A stretch of 64,000 bases of DNA, from positions 70,870 to 134,869 of the forward strand of contig CAZIZN010000014.1 of the NCBI GenBank assembly GCA_964543795.1. The letters run 5' to 3'. A program made the position numbers and the translations under genes. This DNA is from JACKIC01 sp964543795. GTDB lineage: Bacteria; Planctomycetota; UBA1135; UBA2386. Positions 43,007 to 52,456 of the stretch are shown one piece after another (within the stretch, counting starts at the first letter, position 1; the number at the start of each line of letters is the position of its first letter). The notes under the pieces are model-generated. The model did no database searches and was not told where the DNA came from. It saw only the letters and a list, made by a program, of their open reading frames with translations.

Positions 43007-43744
43007 GTGAGCGACCCCACCCCCTTCCTGATCGTCTCCGCCGGCCGCACCGGGTCGAACCTGCTCCGCAGCCTGCTCAAGTCGCACCCACAGGTCTTCT
43101 GCGGCGGCGAGATCTTCAACAGGGAATACGTCGAACGCGAGGGTGTGCCCTGGCCGGCCGGCGGCGCGGAGCAGGATCCGGCGCTGCGGACCATGATGCG
43201 CGATGACCCGGCGACATACGTGCGCCGCCTCTTCGAACTCGCGAGCCCCGGCCACCGCGCCGTCGGCGCCAAACTCACCTACGAGAACGCCGCCGCGCAT
43301 CCAGCGGCCACCGACCACCTCGTCGCGATCGAGGGCAACCGCGTCATCCACCTCAAGCGGCACAACCTGCTCCGCGTCTACGTCTCGCTGCAGCGGGCCA
43401 TGAAGACCGGACAGTGGATGTCCCGCGGCGACTCAGGGCCACCGCCGCCGGTCCACATCGACTTCGTCAAGCTCGTCAGGTACCTGCTCCGCCACCAGGA
43501 ACACGAGGACAAGGTCGACGCGCTGTTCGCCGGCCACGCAAAGATGCAGGTCTACTACGAGGACCTCGCGGCCGATCCCGTCGGCGTCGCTGCACGCTGC
43601 GTCGCGTTCCTCGGGCTCGACGCCTCGGTGCCGCTCTGGTCGGACCACAAGAAGAGCGGCACCGACCCCCTGTCACGGGCAATCGAGAACTACGCGGAGG
43701 TCCGCGGCGCCTTCGCACGATGGCTCTCCTTCTTCGACGACTGA
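43007..43744 (+). CDS. Sulfotransferase family protein (Stf0/Sulfotransfer_1 type)
   Basis: 245 residues from the GTG at 43007. FLIVSAGRTGSNLLRSLLKSHPQVFCGGEIFNREY is the 5'-PSB loop and following strand; VIHLKRHNLLRVYVSLQRA is the 3'-PB arginine/serine segment, here in the K-R-x-N-x-L-R-x-x-V-S form seen in Stf0-like and nodulation NodH-like enzymes. The C-terminal DHKKSGTDPLSRAIENYAEV includes the PAPS-contacting K-x-G-T loop. Cytoplasmic. Directly downstream of the DUF6473-like gene (10 bases), which may supply substrate recognition or a related modification (inference). Third sulfotransferase in the window. Confidence 0.88.
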   Translation: MSDPTPFLIVSAGRTGSNLLRSLLKSHPQVFCGGEIFNREYVEREGVPWPAGGAEQDPALRTMMRDDPATYVRRLFELASPGHRAVGAKLTYENAAAHPAATDHLVAIEGNRVIHLKRHNLLRVYVSLQRAMKTGQWMSRGDSGPPPPVHIDFVKLVRYLLRHQEHEDKVDALFAGHAKMQVYYEDLAADPVGVAARCVAFLGLDASVPLWSDHKKSGTDPLSRAIENYAEVRGAFARWLSFFDD

Positions 43745-43765
43745 AGTCGGGCGCGGTCGGCGGTC

Positions 43766-46700
43766 TCAGGGCGAAACGCGCGCTCGCAGCACCGCCGCGA
43801 GCGGCGCCACGGCCTCGTCCTGCGCCCGCCGCACCATGATGTCCCGGCCCGCGCGAGCGCGCCGGGTGAACGGCTCGGGATCCTGCACGAAGGACCGCAG
43901 CGCCGCGGCGACGGCCTCGGGGTGGTCCGGTTCGACGAGAGCCACGTGCTCCGCCACGACCGGCAACCAGAGCAGTTCAGGCACGGCGGACGCCAGGATG
44001 ACCTTGCCGGCGGCGAGACCGTGGAGCACGGCGCGCGGCAGCCCCGCACCGTCGACCGAGCGGCCGATCCATGCCACCACGTGCGCCGCGTCGCGCAGCG
44101 CCCGGCGCGCCGCCGGCGCCACGGCGCCGTGCTTCCGGAACCGGGCACCCAGCCCCGCGCATTCGATCGCATCCTCGAACCGGAGCCAGCGCTCGAGACC
44201 GGCCGGCCCGTCACCGAGGCCGCCCACGACGTCCACGGTGACGTCGAGATCGGCGGCGACGGCCGCCTCGACGCCGGCGACGAGCGTGGCCGGGTCGGCA
44301 CGCCTGCATCCGGGCCACTCCGCGAAGATCCGCACCGACCGTCCCTGCACGCCGGGGGCGGGAGAGGCCTCGGCGGCCACCGACCACCGCACGATGCTCG
44401 CCGGCGGAGCGCCATCGAGCAGGCGCTCGACGGCACGCAGCACCGTGTCCGAGTCCACGCAGACCAGGTCCGCAGCCCGCAGGATCTCGCGCGCGGTATC
44501 CTGAGCGATGCGCAGGTCCACGAGGTCCTCGTCGGCCAGCACCAGCACGCAGCGGATGCCGCAGAGGCGGCTGGTGACGAACGACGCGAGGGCCGCGCCC
44601 CGCAGGCCGTGCGCGACCGAGACGCCGGCGCCCATCGCCTTCGCGGCGCGCGCGGCCTGCCATGCCTCGCCGAGTCCGGGCCCCTGCGCGAACAGGCGAT
44701 CGAGTGCGGCGACGCCGTCCGGGTTGCGGCGCGCGAAGTAGGCGCGATCGGCCGCCGCGAGGCGCGCGTCGGCCGGCAGCCATGCGATCTCGTGCGCCTG
44801 CCGCACCGCGCCGCGCAGGATCCGCGCGGGCGAGCCGACGAGACGCGGCGCGTCGCCGGCTCCGAACGGCGTGCGGCCGAGCGCCCGTTCGTCGAGCATC
44901 GAGCCGTCGCTCGCCTCGACGAAGACCACCAGGCCGGCGCGGGCCCGACCGGCTTCCGAACCCACCCGCTGCAGGTGCCAGCGTCCGCGCCGCGCCGCAG
45001 CCGCGCCGCGGCGCCACCAGGCTGCGATCGTCTTGTAGGCGCCCAGCACTCCCGTGCGGCGCGCCCACACGTCACCCAGGCGCCAGGCGGGCGAGGTCGA
45101 CTGCGCGGCCAGCCGCTCGCGCTCGGCCTCCGCCATGGCCGTCGCACGCGACTTCAGGCGCGCCTGCCGCCGCGCTTCGGCCAGCGCGCCGTCGCGTTCC
45201 TGCGTGCGCGCGGCCAGACTGCGCTGCAGGTCGTCGCGCTCGCCCGCGAGGACCGCTAGCGCGCGCAGGTGCGTCTCGACGTCGGCGGCCCGGCGGCTCA
45301 GTTCCTCGCGCACCGCGAGCAGGTCCCGCTCCATGCCGGCCACGAGGCCCTCCAGCGCCGCGACGCGATCGCCGCGGCGGGTCGCCTCGGCGTCGAGCCG
45401 TGCGAAGCCGTCCCGCAGGTCCGCGGCCTCGCGTTGCCATCGCTCGATCTCTGCGCCCGCGGCGTGCAGGTCCTGGGCCAGCGCGTCCCGCGTGCGGCGC
45501 AGTTCGTCGAGCGCGGCCGCGCGGTCCGCCAGGTCCGACTGCAGGGCCGCGTTGGCGGCCTGCAGCGTCGCGTTGGCGGCCTGCAGGGTCGCGCGCTCGG
45601 CAGTCGCAGCCGCGGCGGCGCGAGTCGCGGCGGCCTCGACCTCGGCGTGGCGCACCTCCGCCTCGCGGTGGCGCGCGCGCAGTGTGTCGGCCTCGACGCG
45701 GGTCTGCTCCAGCTCCGACTGCAGACGGCCGCGGGCGGCCACGAGCGCCTGGGCCCGTGCGGCGAAGCCGTCGGCGACCTCGTGCTCCAGCCGCCAGCGC
45801 TCTGCCAGCTGCACGCGCCACGGCAGGCTCCACGGCGCCACGTCGAGCTGCCGGATCACCTGACCGTACGCCTTGCGGCGCAGCGCTGCCTCGGTCAGCG
45901 CGAGCAGCGGCTCTGTCTCCGCGCGGGCCGCACCGGCCGCGAAGCGGTGCACGAGCCCGGCGAGATAGAGCAGCGCACCGTCGGTCTCGCCGTGCGCGCC
46001 GACGTCGCCCTCGAGCAACGCCGCGAGCCGATCGACGGCCGCCTCCGGCCCGTGTCCGGCCACGGTGCGCGTGAACCATTGGCCGAGTACGCGGTCGACG
46101 ACCCGGTTGACCTCGAGCACGTAGTCCGTGCGGCCTCCCTCGCGGAACCACACCGTGTTGGCGTCGTGCAGGCGGTACGCGAGCAGACTGTCCGGGATCA
46201 TGCGCAGCGATCCCTCCATGGCGGCCTGCAGGAACAGCTGCCAGTCCACGCAGTAGCGGAGCCGGCTCGCTTCGGGCATGTGCTCGCGCAGCCACGCGGT
46301 CCGGAAGACCATGTTGGAGCTCGTCGCCAGCACGTTGTGGCGCAGCAGGACCTCGAACGACGTCCAGTCCGCCGGCTCGTGCAGTTCGCGCGCGACGATG
46401 CCCTCGTGCCACCGCAGCCAGCCGTGGGCGTGCGGCCCGATCTCGACGGGGCTCGACGTCGCTGCGGTCAGCACGGCGCCGGCGCGGTCGACGACCGCGA
46501 AGCCGGTCGCCACCAACGCCGCGCCGGCGTCCTGCTCGAGGACCGCGAGGCAGCGCGCGAGCCGGTCGGGGTGGAACACATCGTCGGAGTTCAGCAGGGC
46601 GACGAAGGGCGTGTCGATCCGGTCGAGCGCGGCGAGCACGCTGGCGCCGAGCCCCAGATTCTCGTGATTGACCTCGACGGTCAGCCGAGGGTCGTCGACC

Positions 46701-47554
46701 GCACGCGCGGCCGCCACCGTCCCGTCGGGGCTGCGGTCGTCGACGACGAGCACGCGGAGGTCGGGCAGCGTCTGGCGCAGGCAGCTGTCGACGGCCTCGG
46801 CGACGAAGGACTCGTGCCGATACGACGGGATCAGCACGGTGATGCGCGGCGCGACGGCCGGATCGACCGACCGTGGCCGCGACCGCTTTGCGGCCGGGAA
46901 GCGCGATCGCTTCGACGCGACGTGCAGCCCGAGGTCCGCGATGCCGCTGCGGAAGGCGTCGCCGCCGACGCCACGCGCGAGGAACTCGAGGTCGGCGGCC
47001 ACGACGCCGGCCCGCGAGCGGGGCTCGCGGTAGATGCGGCGCAGCACCTCGTAGACCGCGACACCCGGCGCTCGGCGCGCCGCCTCGACGGCGATGCGGC
47101 GCAGGTGCACGTTCCCGCGGGCGCGCGCGACGAAGTCGCGGTGCGACACCGCGGCGACCGCCCAGCGGGAGAAGGCCGCGTGCTCCTCCAGGCGCCAGGC
47201 TTCGCCCAGCAGGTGGCCGGGAGCCCCCGGCGCGAACATCGGGTGGGTGGTCGGCGGGAAGGCCAGCACACAGGCCTGCGGCGAATCCCCGTCTTCGGCC
47301 CCGCGGCGCAGTGCGTCGAGCCGGTCGATCGCGGCGGCCTCGAACTCCTGCAGCTCGGTCCATTCGGCGGCCTGCCAGTCCCGCGGCCCTTCGCACCACG
47401 CGCGACGGAGCACGGCCTTGACCAACAACAGCTCGTCGGCGGGCAGGCCCAGCAGCACCGGGCGGTCGCGTTGGTCCCTCGCCAACCGCGTCGGTTCGCG
47501 CTCCCTGTCGGCGAGCCACCAGGCGTCGAACCAGTTGTCGGGACGTAGTTCCAA
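43766..47554 (-). CDS. Giant multidomain glycosyltransferase: GT2, long coiled coil, GT4-like C-terminus
   Basis: 1262 residues. Residues 1-235: helical domain of unknown type. About 238-460: complete GT2 (ITVLIPSYRHESFVAEAVDSCLRQ, VLVVDDRSPDGTV, FVALLNSDDVFHPDRL, CVDWQLFLQAAMEG). About 610-890: long heptad-rich coiled coil with duplicated TLQAANATLQAANAALQ. About 920-1262: GT-B-like region (AEWPGCRRADPATLVAGVEAAV, AHVVAWIGRSVDGAGLPRAVLHGLAAGKVILASAVPEL) resembling the GT4 C-domain but with a weak catalytic E-x7-E, possibly degenerate. Such proteins combine chain extension with a molecular ruler or membrane scaffold; a length-control role for the coiled coil (as in WbdD) is inference. Convergent with the sulfotransferase gene. 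Confidence 0.87.
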   Translation of the reverse strand: MELRPDNWFDAWWLADREREPTRLARDQRDRPVLLGLPADELLLVKAVLRRAWCEGPRDWQAAEWTELQEFEAAAIDRLDALRRGAEDGDSPQACVLAFPPTTHPMFAPGAPGHLLGEAWRLEEHAAFSRWAVAAVSHRDFVARARGNVHLRRIAVEAARRAPGVAVYEVLRRIYREPRSRAGVVAADLEFLARGVGGDAFRSGIADLGLHVASKRSRFPAAKRSRPRSVDPAVAPRITVLIPSYRHESFVAEAVDSCLRQTLPDLRVLVVDDRSPDGTVAAARAVDDPRLTVEVNHENLGLGASVLAALDRIDTPFVALLNSDDVFHPDRLARCLAVLEQDAGAALVATGFAVVDRAGAVLTAATSSPVEIGPHAHGWLRWHEGIVARELHEPADWTSFEVLLRHNVLATSSNMVFRTAWLREHMPEASRLRYCVDWQLFLQAAMEGSLRMIPDSLLAYRLHDANTVWFREGGRTDYVLEVNRVVDRVLGQWFTRTVAGHGPEAAVDRLAALLEGDVGAHGETDGALLYLAGLVHRFAAGAARAETEPLLALTEAALRRKAYGQVIRQLDVAPWSLPWRVQLAERWRLEHEVADGFAARAQALVAARGRLQSELEQTRVEADTLRARHREAEVRHAEVEAAATRAAAAATAERATLQAANATLQAANAALQSDLADRAAALDELRRTRDALAQDLHAAGAEIERWQREAADLRDGFARLDAEATRRGDRVAALEGLVAGMERDLLAVREELSRRAADVETHLRALAVLAGERDDLQRSLAARTQERDGALAEARRQARLKSRATAMAEAERERLAAQSTSPAWRLGDVWARRTGVLGAYKTIAAWWRRGAAAARRGRWHLQRVGSEAGRARAGLVVFVEASDGSMLDERALGRTPFGAGDAPRLVGSPARILRGAVRQAHEIAWLPADARLAAADRAYFARRNPDGVAALDRLFAQGPGLGEAWQAARAAKAMGAGVSVAHGLRGAALASFVTSRLCGIRCVLVLADEDLVDLRIAQDTAREILRAADLVCVDSDTVLRAVERLLDGAPPASIVRWSVAAEASPAPGVQGRSVRIFAEWPGCRRADPATLVAGVEAAVAADLDVTVDVVGGLGDGPAGLERWLRFEDAIECAGLGARFRKHGAVAPAARRALRDAAHVVAWIGRSVDGAGLPRAVLHGLAAGKVILASAVPELLWLPVVAEHVALVEPDHPEAVAAALRSFVQDPEPFTRRARAGRDIMVRRAQDEAVAPLAAVLRARVSP

Positions 47555-47662
47555 GGTCGCGGCGAAGAGGAGCGGCCCGGGGCGATGCTAGCTCGACGAA
47601 GGCGGCACGCCACCGTGCAGACGGCTATCGACGGCTCCTATCGGCGCCGCCGGCGCGCCACA

Positions 47663-49105
47663 TCACTCCGAGCCGTGCCGCCGCCGTCGCGCCGCTCCGA
47701 ACGTCGCCACGTCCAGCAGCGCCGCGCCCCAGCGCCATTCCCGCCGCTGCTTGAGTTCGACCTCGCGGCCGCGCAGCACCTCGTTCTCGGCGGCCAGCTT
47801 CGCGACCCGCGCCCGCAGGTCGGCGAGTTCGCCAGCCGCCTCGGCGGGGTCCGCCTCGCGACGCGCCACGCGCTGGTCCCGCGACTCCGCCGGCACCGGC
47901 TGCCCGGCGAGCCAGCCCTGGTAGACCTCGACGCTGCGCGCGGCGATCTTCGTGTCCACGAGCCGCGCCTCGACCTCGGCGCGCGCCGCGGCGCCGCAGC
48001 GTTCGCGCAGCCGGTCGTCCTCGATCATCTCGCGCAGCACGGCGACGAACGACTCCGGGTCGCCGCTCCGCGCCAGGAGACCCGTGCGTCGGTCGGCGAT
48101 CAGTTCGGGCATGCCGCCGCAATCGGACGCGACGATCGCGCGGCCCGCGGTCATCGCCTCGATGCACGAGTAGGGGCAGTTCTCCCAGAGGCTCGGGATC
48201 AGGAAGATCGTGCTCACCTTGAGGCAGGCGCGCACCTCCGGCAAGCCCAGCTTGCCGAGGTAGAAGAACCGCGACTGCAGTTGCTGGTCCGCCACCCACG
48301 GCAGGATGCGCTTCTGCATCCAGCCGAACGGGTCCCCGCCGGCGAACACGAACGCGATGTCGGAGTACTGCGCGAGGGTCTTCTCCACCATCGCCTTGAC
48401 GATGTGGATGCCCTTGCGCTCCTCCATGCGGTTGGCGAAGAAGATCAGCTTCTTGTCGCGTGGCAGCGCGAACCGCTCGAACACGTCGATGCCCTCGTCG
48501 CGGTCGAACAGCGGCACGTCGATGCCGTTCGGGATCACGTGGATCGGCTTCTTCTCGCCCATCTTCGCGGCGACCTCGTCGGCGAGCCAGCCGCTGCAGC
48601 TCGTGAGCACCTGCGCCTGGTTGATCGCCAGCTGCTCCGCGAACGCGGTCAGCACGCGGTCGATCCTCGGCACGTCGTAGATGTTCATGATCAGGCGCGC
48701 CGGCGAGTGGAAGCGCACCGCCGTCGGCACGCCGAGCATCGTCGTCGACACCATCGCGTCGGCGCCGCACTCGGGCGCCTCGACGAAGTCGAAGGGCTTC
48801 TGCGCGTGCGCCTTCGCGAGCGCCTCGTACGCGTCGCGGCCCGTCGTGAGCCGGTTCTGGAACCACCAGGCGCGCTTCTTCCGCGCGCCGTCGAGCATCT
48901 CGTGGAACCAGCCTTCGCGCTTGACGCGCGTCACCGCGACGCCGTCGTGTTCGCTGCGGAACACGCCGGGCTTCGTCGCGCCGGCGAACACGTGCACGTC
49001 GTGGCCCAGCCTGGCCAGTGCCCGCGCCTGATACCAGGCGTAGGTGCCGATGCCGCCGAAGCCGGTGTCGGGCGGATACTCGTAGGAGAGCAGGGCGATG
49101 CGCAT
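47663..49105 (-). CDS. Glycosyltransferase family 4 with C-terminal coiled-coil tail
   Basis: 480 residues from the ATG at 49105 (MRIALLSYEYPPDTGFGGIGTYAWYQARAL). The GGIGTY donor loop and PFDFVEAPECGADA belong to the same GT4 subgroup as module 2 of the double GT at 39565. C-domain: LIFFANRMEERKGIHIVKAMVEK, FIFAGGD-like stretch, and SLWENCPYSCIEAMTAGRAIVASDCGGMPELI with the catalytic E. The last 70 residues form a coiled coil ending in a basic tail (RREWRWGAALLDVATFGAARRRRHGSE), perhaps for membrane or partner binding. It begins 5 bases after the galE stop, completing the minus-strand operon ugd-uxs-galE-GT4. Confidence 0.9.
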   Translation of the reverse strand: MRIALLSYEYPPDTGFGGIGTYAWYQARALARLGHDVHVFAGATKPGVFRSEHDGVAVTRVKREGWFHEMLDGARKKRAWWFQNRLTTGRDAYEALAKAHAQKPFDFVEAPECGADAMVSTTMLGVPTAVRFHSPARLIMNIYDVPRIDRVLTAFAEQLAINQAQVLTSCSGWLADEVAAKMGEKKPIHVIPNGIDVPLFDRDEGIDVFERFALPRDKKLIFFANRMEERKGIHIVKAMVEKTLAQYSDIAFVFAGGDPFGWMQKRILPWVADQQLQSRFFYLGKLGLPEVRACLKVSTIFLIPSLWENCPYSCIEAMTAGRAIVASDCGGMPELIADRRTGLLARSGDPESFVAVLREMIEDDRLRERCGAAARAEVEARLVDTKIAARSVEVYQGWLAGQPVPAESRDQRVARREADPAEAAGELADLRARVAKLAAENEVLRGREVELKQRREWRWGAALLDVATFGAARRRRHGSE

Positions 49106-49110
49106 GCGGA

Positions 49111-50130
49111 TCAGCGGCGGGCCAGGGTCTCCTGCCAGCGCCACGCGTCGGCCATCGACTGGTCGAGCGAGCGTTCGGCGCGCCAGCCGAGGTCGCGCGC
49201 GGCCTTCGCGGTGTCGGCGTAGGCCGCGACCACGTCGCCCGGGCGGCGATCGGCGAACTGCCACGCGAGCTTCCTGCCGGTCGCCCGTTCGAACGCGCCG
49301 ATCACCTCGAGCACCGTCGAGCCGGACCCGGTGCCGAGGTTGAAGACCTCGACAGGCTCCTGCGTCGCGCCGTCGAGCAGCCGTTCGAGCGCGTACACGT
49401 GCGCCAGCGCGACGTCGACGACGTGGATGTAGTCGCGGATGCAGGTGCCGTCGCGCGTCGGGTAGTCGTTGCCGAACACCTTGAGCGGGCCGCGCAGACC
49501 GGCCGCGCTCTGCGTGATGAACGGCACGAGGTTCTGCGGCACGCCGAGCGGCAGTTCGCCGATGCGCGCGCTCGGGTGCGCGCCGACCGGGTTGAAGTAG
49601 CGCAGCGCGATCGCCCGCAGACCGTGCGCCCGCGCGGCGTCACGCAGCACTTCCTCGCCGACCTGCTTGGTGTTGCCGTAGGGCGACTCGGCCGGCTTGA
49701 CCGGCGCATCCTCGCGGATCGGCAGCGAGTCGGCCTGGCCGTAGACCGTGCACGACGAGCTGAAGATGAAGGCGCAGCCGGGATGAGCCGCGACGTGTTC
49801 GAGCAGCAGCACCAGCGAACCGAGGTTGTTGTGGTAGTACTGCAGCGGCTTCTGCACCGACTCGCCGACGGCCTTGTGGGCGGCGAAGTGGATGATGCCC
49901 GCGAGATCGCCGCGGCCCGCGAGGAAGGCGCGGCACGCGGTCGGGTCCGCGAGATCGACGTTCACCCACTCCGGCCGGCGGCCGGCGATCGCGGCGATGC
50001 CGTCCTGCACATCGGCGCGCGTGTTGCTGAGGTTGTCGGCGATCACGACCTCGTAGCCGCGGGCGAGCAGCTCGACGACCGTGTGTGAGCCGATGAAGCC
50101 CAGACCGCCGGTGACGAGGACCTTCTTCAC
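49111..50130 (-). CDS. galE: UDP-glucose 4-epimerase
   Basis: 339 residues, the standard GalE length. The NAD-binding GGLGFIGSH (8-16), FSSSCTVYG (123-131) and SPYGNTK (Y151, K155) give the SDR catalytic triad; the HFAAHKAVGESV loop is the GalE signature. It interconverts UDP-glucose and UDP-galactose in the cytoplasm, supplying UDP-Gal (or UDP-GalNAc, if the active site allows) for the locus glycan. Its ATG overlaps the stop of the UDP-xylose synthase gene by 4 bases (ATGA), so both are made in step. Closely related UDP-sugar 4-epimerases acting on UDP-GlcA or UDP-xylose cannot be ruled out by eye, but motifs favour GalE. Confidence 0.92.
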   Translation of the reverse strand: MKKVLVTGGLGFIGSHTVVELLARGYEVVIADNLSNTRADVQDGIAAIAGRRPEWVNVDLADPTACRAFLAGRGDLAGIIHFAAHKAVGESVQKPLQYYHNNLGSLVLLLEHVAAHPGCAFIFSSSCTVYGQADSLPIREDAPVKPAESPYGNTKQVGEEVLRDAARAHGLRAIALRYFNPVGAHPSARIGELPLGVPQNLVPFITQSAAGLRGPLKVFGNDYPTRDGTCIRDYIHVVDVALAHVYALERLLDGATQEPVEVFNLGTGSGSTVLEVIGAFERATGRKLAWQFADRRPGDVVAAYADTAKAARDLGWRAERSLDQSMADAWRWQETLARR

Positions 50131-51113
50131 TTGCGCACGTAGCCCTCGAAGTCGCGGTGCTCCTGCTTGTAGAGCACCTCCTTCGGCAGCTGCTTGAAGG
50201 CCTCGTAGGTGATCGCGAGCCCCTCGGCGCGACCGACCTTCGGTTCCCAGCCGAGGATCTGCCTGGCCTTGGTGATGTCGGGCCGGCGCTGCGTCGGGTC
50301 GTCCTTCGGCAGCGGCTTGTGCACGATCTTCTGCGTCGTGCCGGTGAGCTTGATGATCTCCTCGGCGAACTGCAGGATCGTGATCTCGTCGGGATTGCCG
50401 ATGTTGACCGGATACGGGTAGTCGCTGTGCAGCAGCCGCCAGATGCCCTCGACGAGGTCGTCGACGTAACAGAACGAACGCGTCTGGCTGCCGTCGCCGA
50501 ACACCGTGAGGTCCTCGCCGCGCAGCGCCTGGCCGATGAACGCCGGCAGCACGCGGCCGTCGTTGAGCCGCATGCGAGGGCCGTAGGTGTTGAAGATGCG
50601 GATGATGCGCGTCTCGAGACCGTGGTAGGTGTGGTAGGCCATCGTCATGGCCTCCTGGAAGCGCTTGGCCTCGTCGTAGACGCCGCGCGGCCCCACGGGA
50701 TTGACGTTGCCCCAGTACTCCTCGGTCTGCGGGTGCACGTGCGGGTCGCCGTAGACCTCGGACGTCGAGGCGACGAGGATGCGTGCGTTCTTGGCCTTGG
50801 CCAACCCCAGGCAGTTGTGCGTGCCGAGCGAACCGACCTTCAGCGTCTGGATCGGGATCTTGAGGTAGTCGATCGGGCTCGCGGGCGACGCGAAGTGCAG
50901 GATGTAGTCGAGCGGCCCCGGCACGTGCACGAAGTTGCTCACGTCCTTGTGATGGAACGTGAACTCCTTCTTCGGGAACAGGTGCTCGAGGTTGCGCAGG
51001 TCCCCGGTGATGAGGTTGTCCATGCCGACCACCTCGTAGCCTTCGCGCAGGAAGCGGTCGCAGAGGTGGGAGCCGAGGAACCCGGCGGCGCCGGTGATGA
51101 GGATGCGTGGCAT
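50127..51113 (-). CDS. uxs: UDP-glucuronate decarboxylase (UDP-xylose synthase)
   Basis: 328 residues. GAAGFLGSHLCDRFL (8-22), MDNLITGDLRNLEHL, LHFASPASPIDYLKIPIQTLKVGSLGTHN, STSEVYGDPHVHPQTEEYWGNVNPVGPRGVYDEAKR (Y146, K150) are the hallmark segments of short-chain UXS enzymes; the conserved E119, and Arg in IGNPDE/PTQRRPDI, fit decarboxylation of UDP-GlcA. Product UDP-xylose would donate xylose to the polysaccharide. Upstream UDP-glucose dehydrogenase makes the substrate, so the two genes encode consecutive steps. Start ATG at 51113, 26 bases after the ugd stop. Confidence 0.93.
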   Translation of the reverse strand: MPRILITGAAGFLGSHLCDRFLREGYEVVGMDNLITGDLRNLEHLFPKKEFTFHHKDVSNFVHVPGPLDYILHFASPASPIDYLKIPIQTLKVGSLGTHNCLGLAKAKNARILVASTSEVYGDPHVHPQTEEYWGNVNPVGPRGVYDEAKRFQEAMTMAYHTYHGLETRIIRIFNTYGPRMRLNDGRVLPAFIGQALRGEDLTVFGDGSQTRSFCYVDDLVEGIWRLLHSDYPYPVNIGNPDEITILQFAEEIIKLTGTTQKIVHKPLPKDDPTQRRPDITKARQILGWEPKVGRAEGLAITYEAFKQLPKEVLYKQEHRDFEGYVRK

Positions 51114-51139
51114 GTGGGGATCCGCTGGGCCTGCTCGCC

Positions 51140-52456
51140 CTACTTGACGCCGATGCCGGCGTAGGTGAAGCCCATCTCGCGCAGTTCGGGGCCGCTGTAG
51201 ATGTTGCGGCCGTCGAAGACGACCGGTCGGCGCATCGCCTGTTTGACGCGGTCCCAGTCGGGCACGCGGAACTCGCGCCACTCGGTGACGAGCAGCAGTG
51301 CGTCGGCGCCCCGCAGCGCGGCGTAGGCGTCCTTCGCGTAGCCGATGCGGTCGCCGATCATGTGCCGGCTCTCCGGGATCGCGACCGGGTCGTAGGCGGT
51401 CACCGACGCGCCCGCCGCGAGCAGTTCCTCGCAGATCACGAGCGACGGCGCCTCGCGCATGTCGTTGGTCTCGGGCTTGAACGACAACCCCCACATCGCG
51501 AAGTGCTTGCCGGCCAGATCACCGCGGAAGTGCGCCTTGATCTTGGCGACGAGCACGTGCTTCTGGTCCTCGTTGACGTCCTCGACCGCCTGCAGGATGC
51601 GCAGCGTGTAGCCGTTCTCGCTGCCGGTGCGCACGAGCGCCTTGACGTCCTTGGGGAAGCAGCTGCCGCCGTAGCCGATGCCGGGGTAGATGAAGCGGTT
51701 GCCGATGCGCGGGTCGCTGCCGATGCCCTTGCGCACCTGGTTGACGTCGGCGCCGAGCAGTTCGCACAGGTTGGCGATGTCGTTCATGAAGCTGATCTTG
51801 GTGGCCAGCATCGCGTTGGCCGCGTACTTCGTCATCTCCGCCGACGGCACGTCCATGAACAGCACCGGGTGACCGTTCAGGGTGAACGGCTTGTAGATGC
51901 GTCCCAGCACGTCCTCGGCGCGCTCGCTCTGGACGCCGATGACGATGCGGTCGGGCTTCATGAAGTCGTCGATCGCCGCCCCCTCCTTCAGGAACTCCGG
52001 GTTGCTGGCGACGTCGAACGGCAGCGTCGACCCCCGCGCCTGCAGCGCCGTCGCGAGCTCGCGCCGCACCTTCTCCGCCGTGCCCACGGGCACCGTGCTC
52101 TTGGTGATGACGACGATGTAGTCGGTCATCTTCTCGCCGATCTCGCGCGCGACGGCGAGCACGTAGCGCAGGTCGGCGCTGCCGTCCTCGCCGGGCGGCG
52201 TGCCGACCGCGATGAAGGCCGCCTCCGCGCCGTCGATGGCCTGCCCGAGGTCGGTCGTGAAGTGGAGCCGCCCCGCGGCGACGTTGCGCTGCACGATGTC
52301 CTCGAGACCCGGCTCGTAGATCGGCAGCACGCCCTTCACGAGGTTCGCGATCTTCTCGGCGTTGACGTCGACGCAGGTGACGTCCATGCCGACGTCCGAG
52401 AGACAGGCTCCCGTGACGAGTCCAACGTATCCTGAGCCGACGACGGCGATCTTCAT
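51140..52456 (-). CDS. ugd: UDP-glucose 6-dehydrogenase
   Basis: 438 residues. N-terminal NAD fold MKIAVVGSGYVGLVTGACLS, substrate motif NPEFLKEG (K157), AEMTKYAANAMLATKISFMNDIANLCE with K210, and the catalytic cysteine C266 in GGSCFPKD. The C-terminal domain (LSFKPETNDMREAPSL, TEWREF) is complete. It oxidises UDP-glucose twice with 2 NAD+ to UDP-glucuronate, the precursor for UDP-xylose and for uronic acid residues. It is the first gene of the minus-strand nucleotide-sugar operon and is divergent from cysC across 307 bases, so sulfate activation and uronate supply may share a control region. Confidence 0.95.
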   Translation of the reverse strand: MKIAVVGSGYVGLVTGACLSDVGMDVTCVDVNAEKIANLVKGVLPIYEPGLEDIVQRNVAAGRLHFTTDLGQAIDGAEAAFIAVGTPPGEDGSADLRYVLAVAREIGEKMTDYIVVITKSTVPVGTAEKVRRELATALQARGSTLPFDVASNPEFLKEGAAIDDFMKPDRIVIGVQSERAEDVLGRIYKPFTLNGHPVLFMDVPSAEMTKYAANAMLATKISFMNDIANLCELLGADVNQVRKGIGSDPRIGNRFIYPGIGYGGSCFPKDVKALVRTGSENGYTLRILQAVEDVNEDQKHVLVAKIKAHFRGDLAGKHFAMWGLSFKPETNDMREAPSLVICEELLAAGASVTAYDPVAIPESRHMIGDRIGYAKDAYAALRGADALLLVTEWREFRVPDWDRVKQAMRRPVVFDGRNIYSGPELREMGFTYAGIGVK

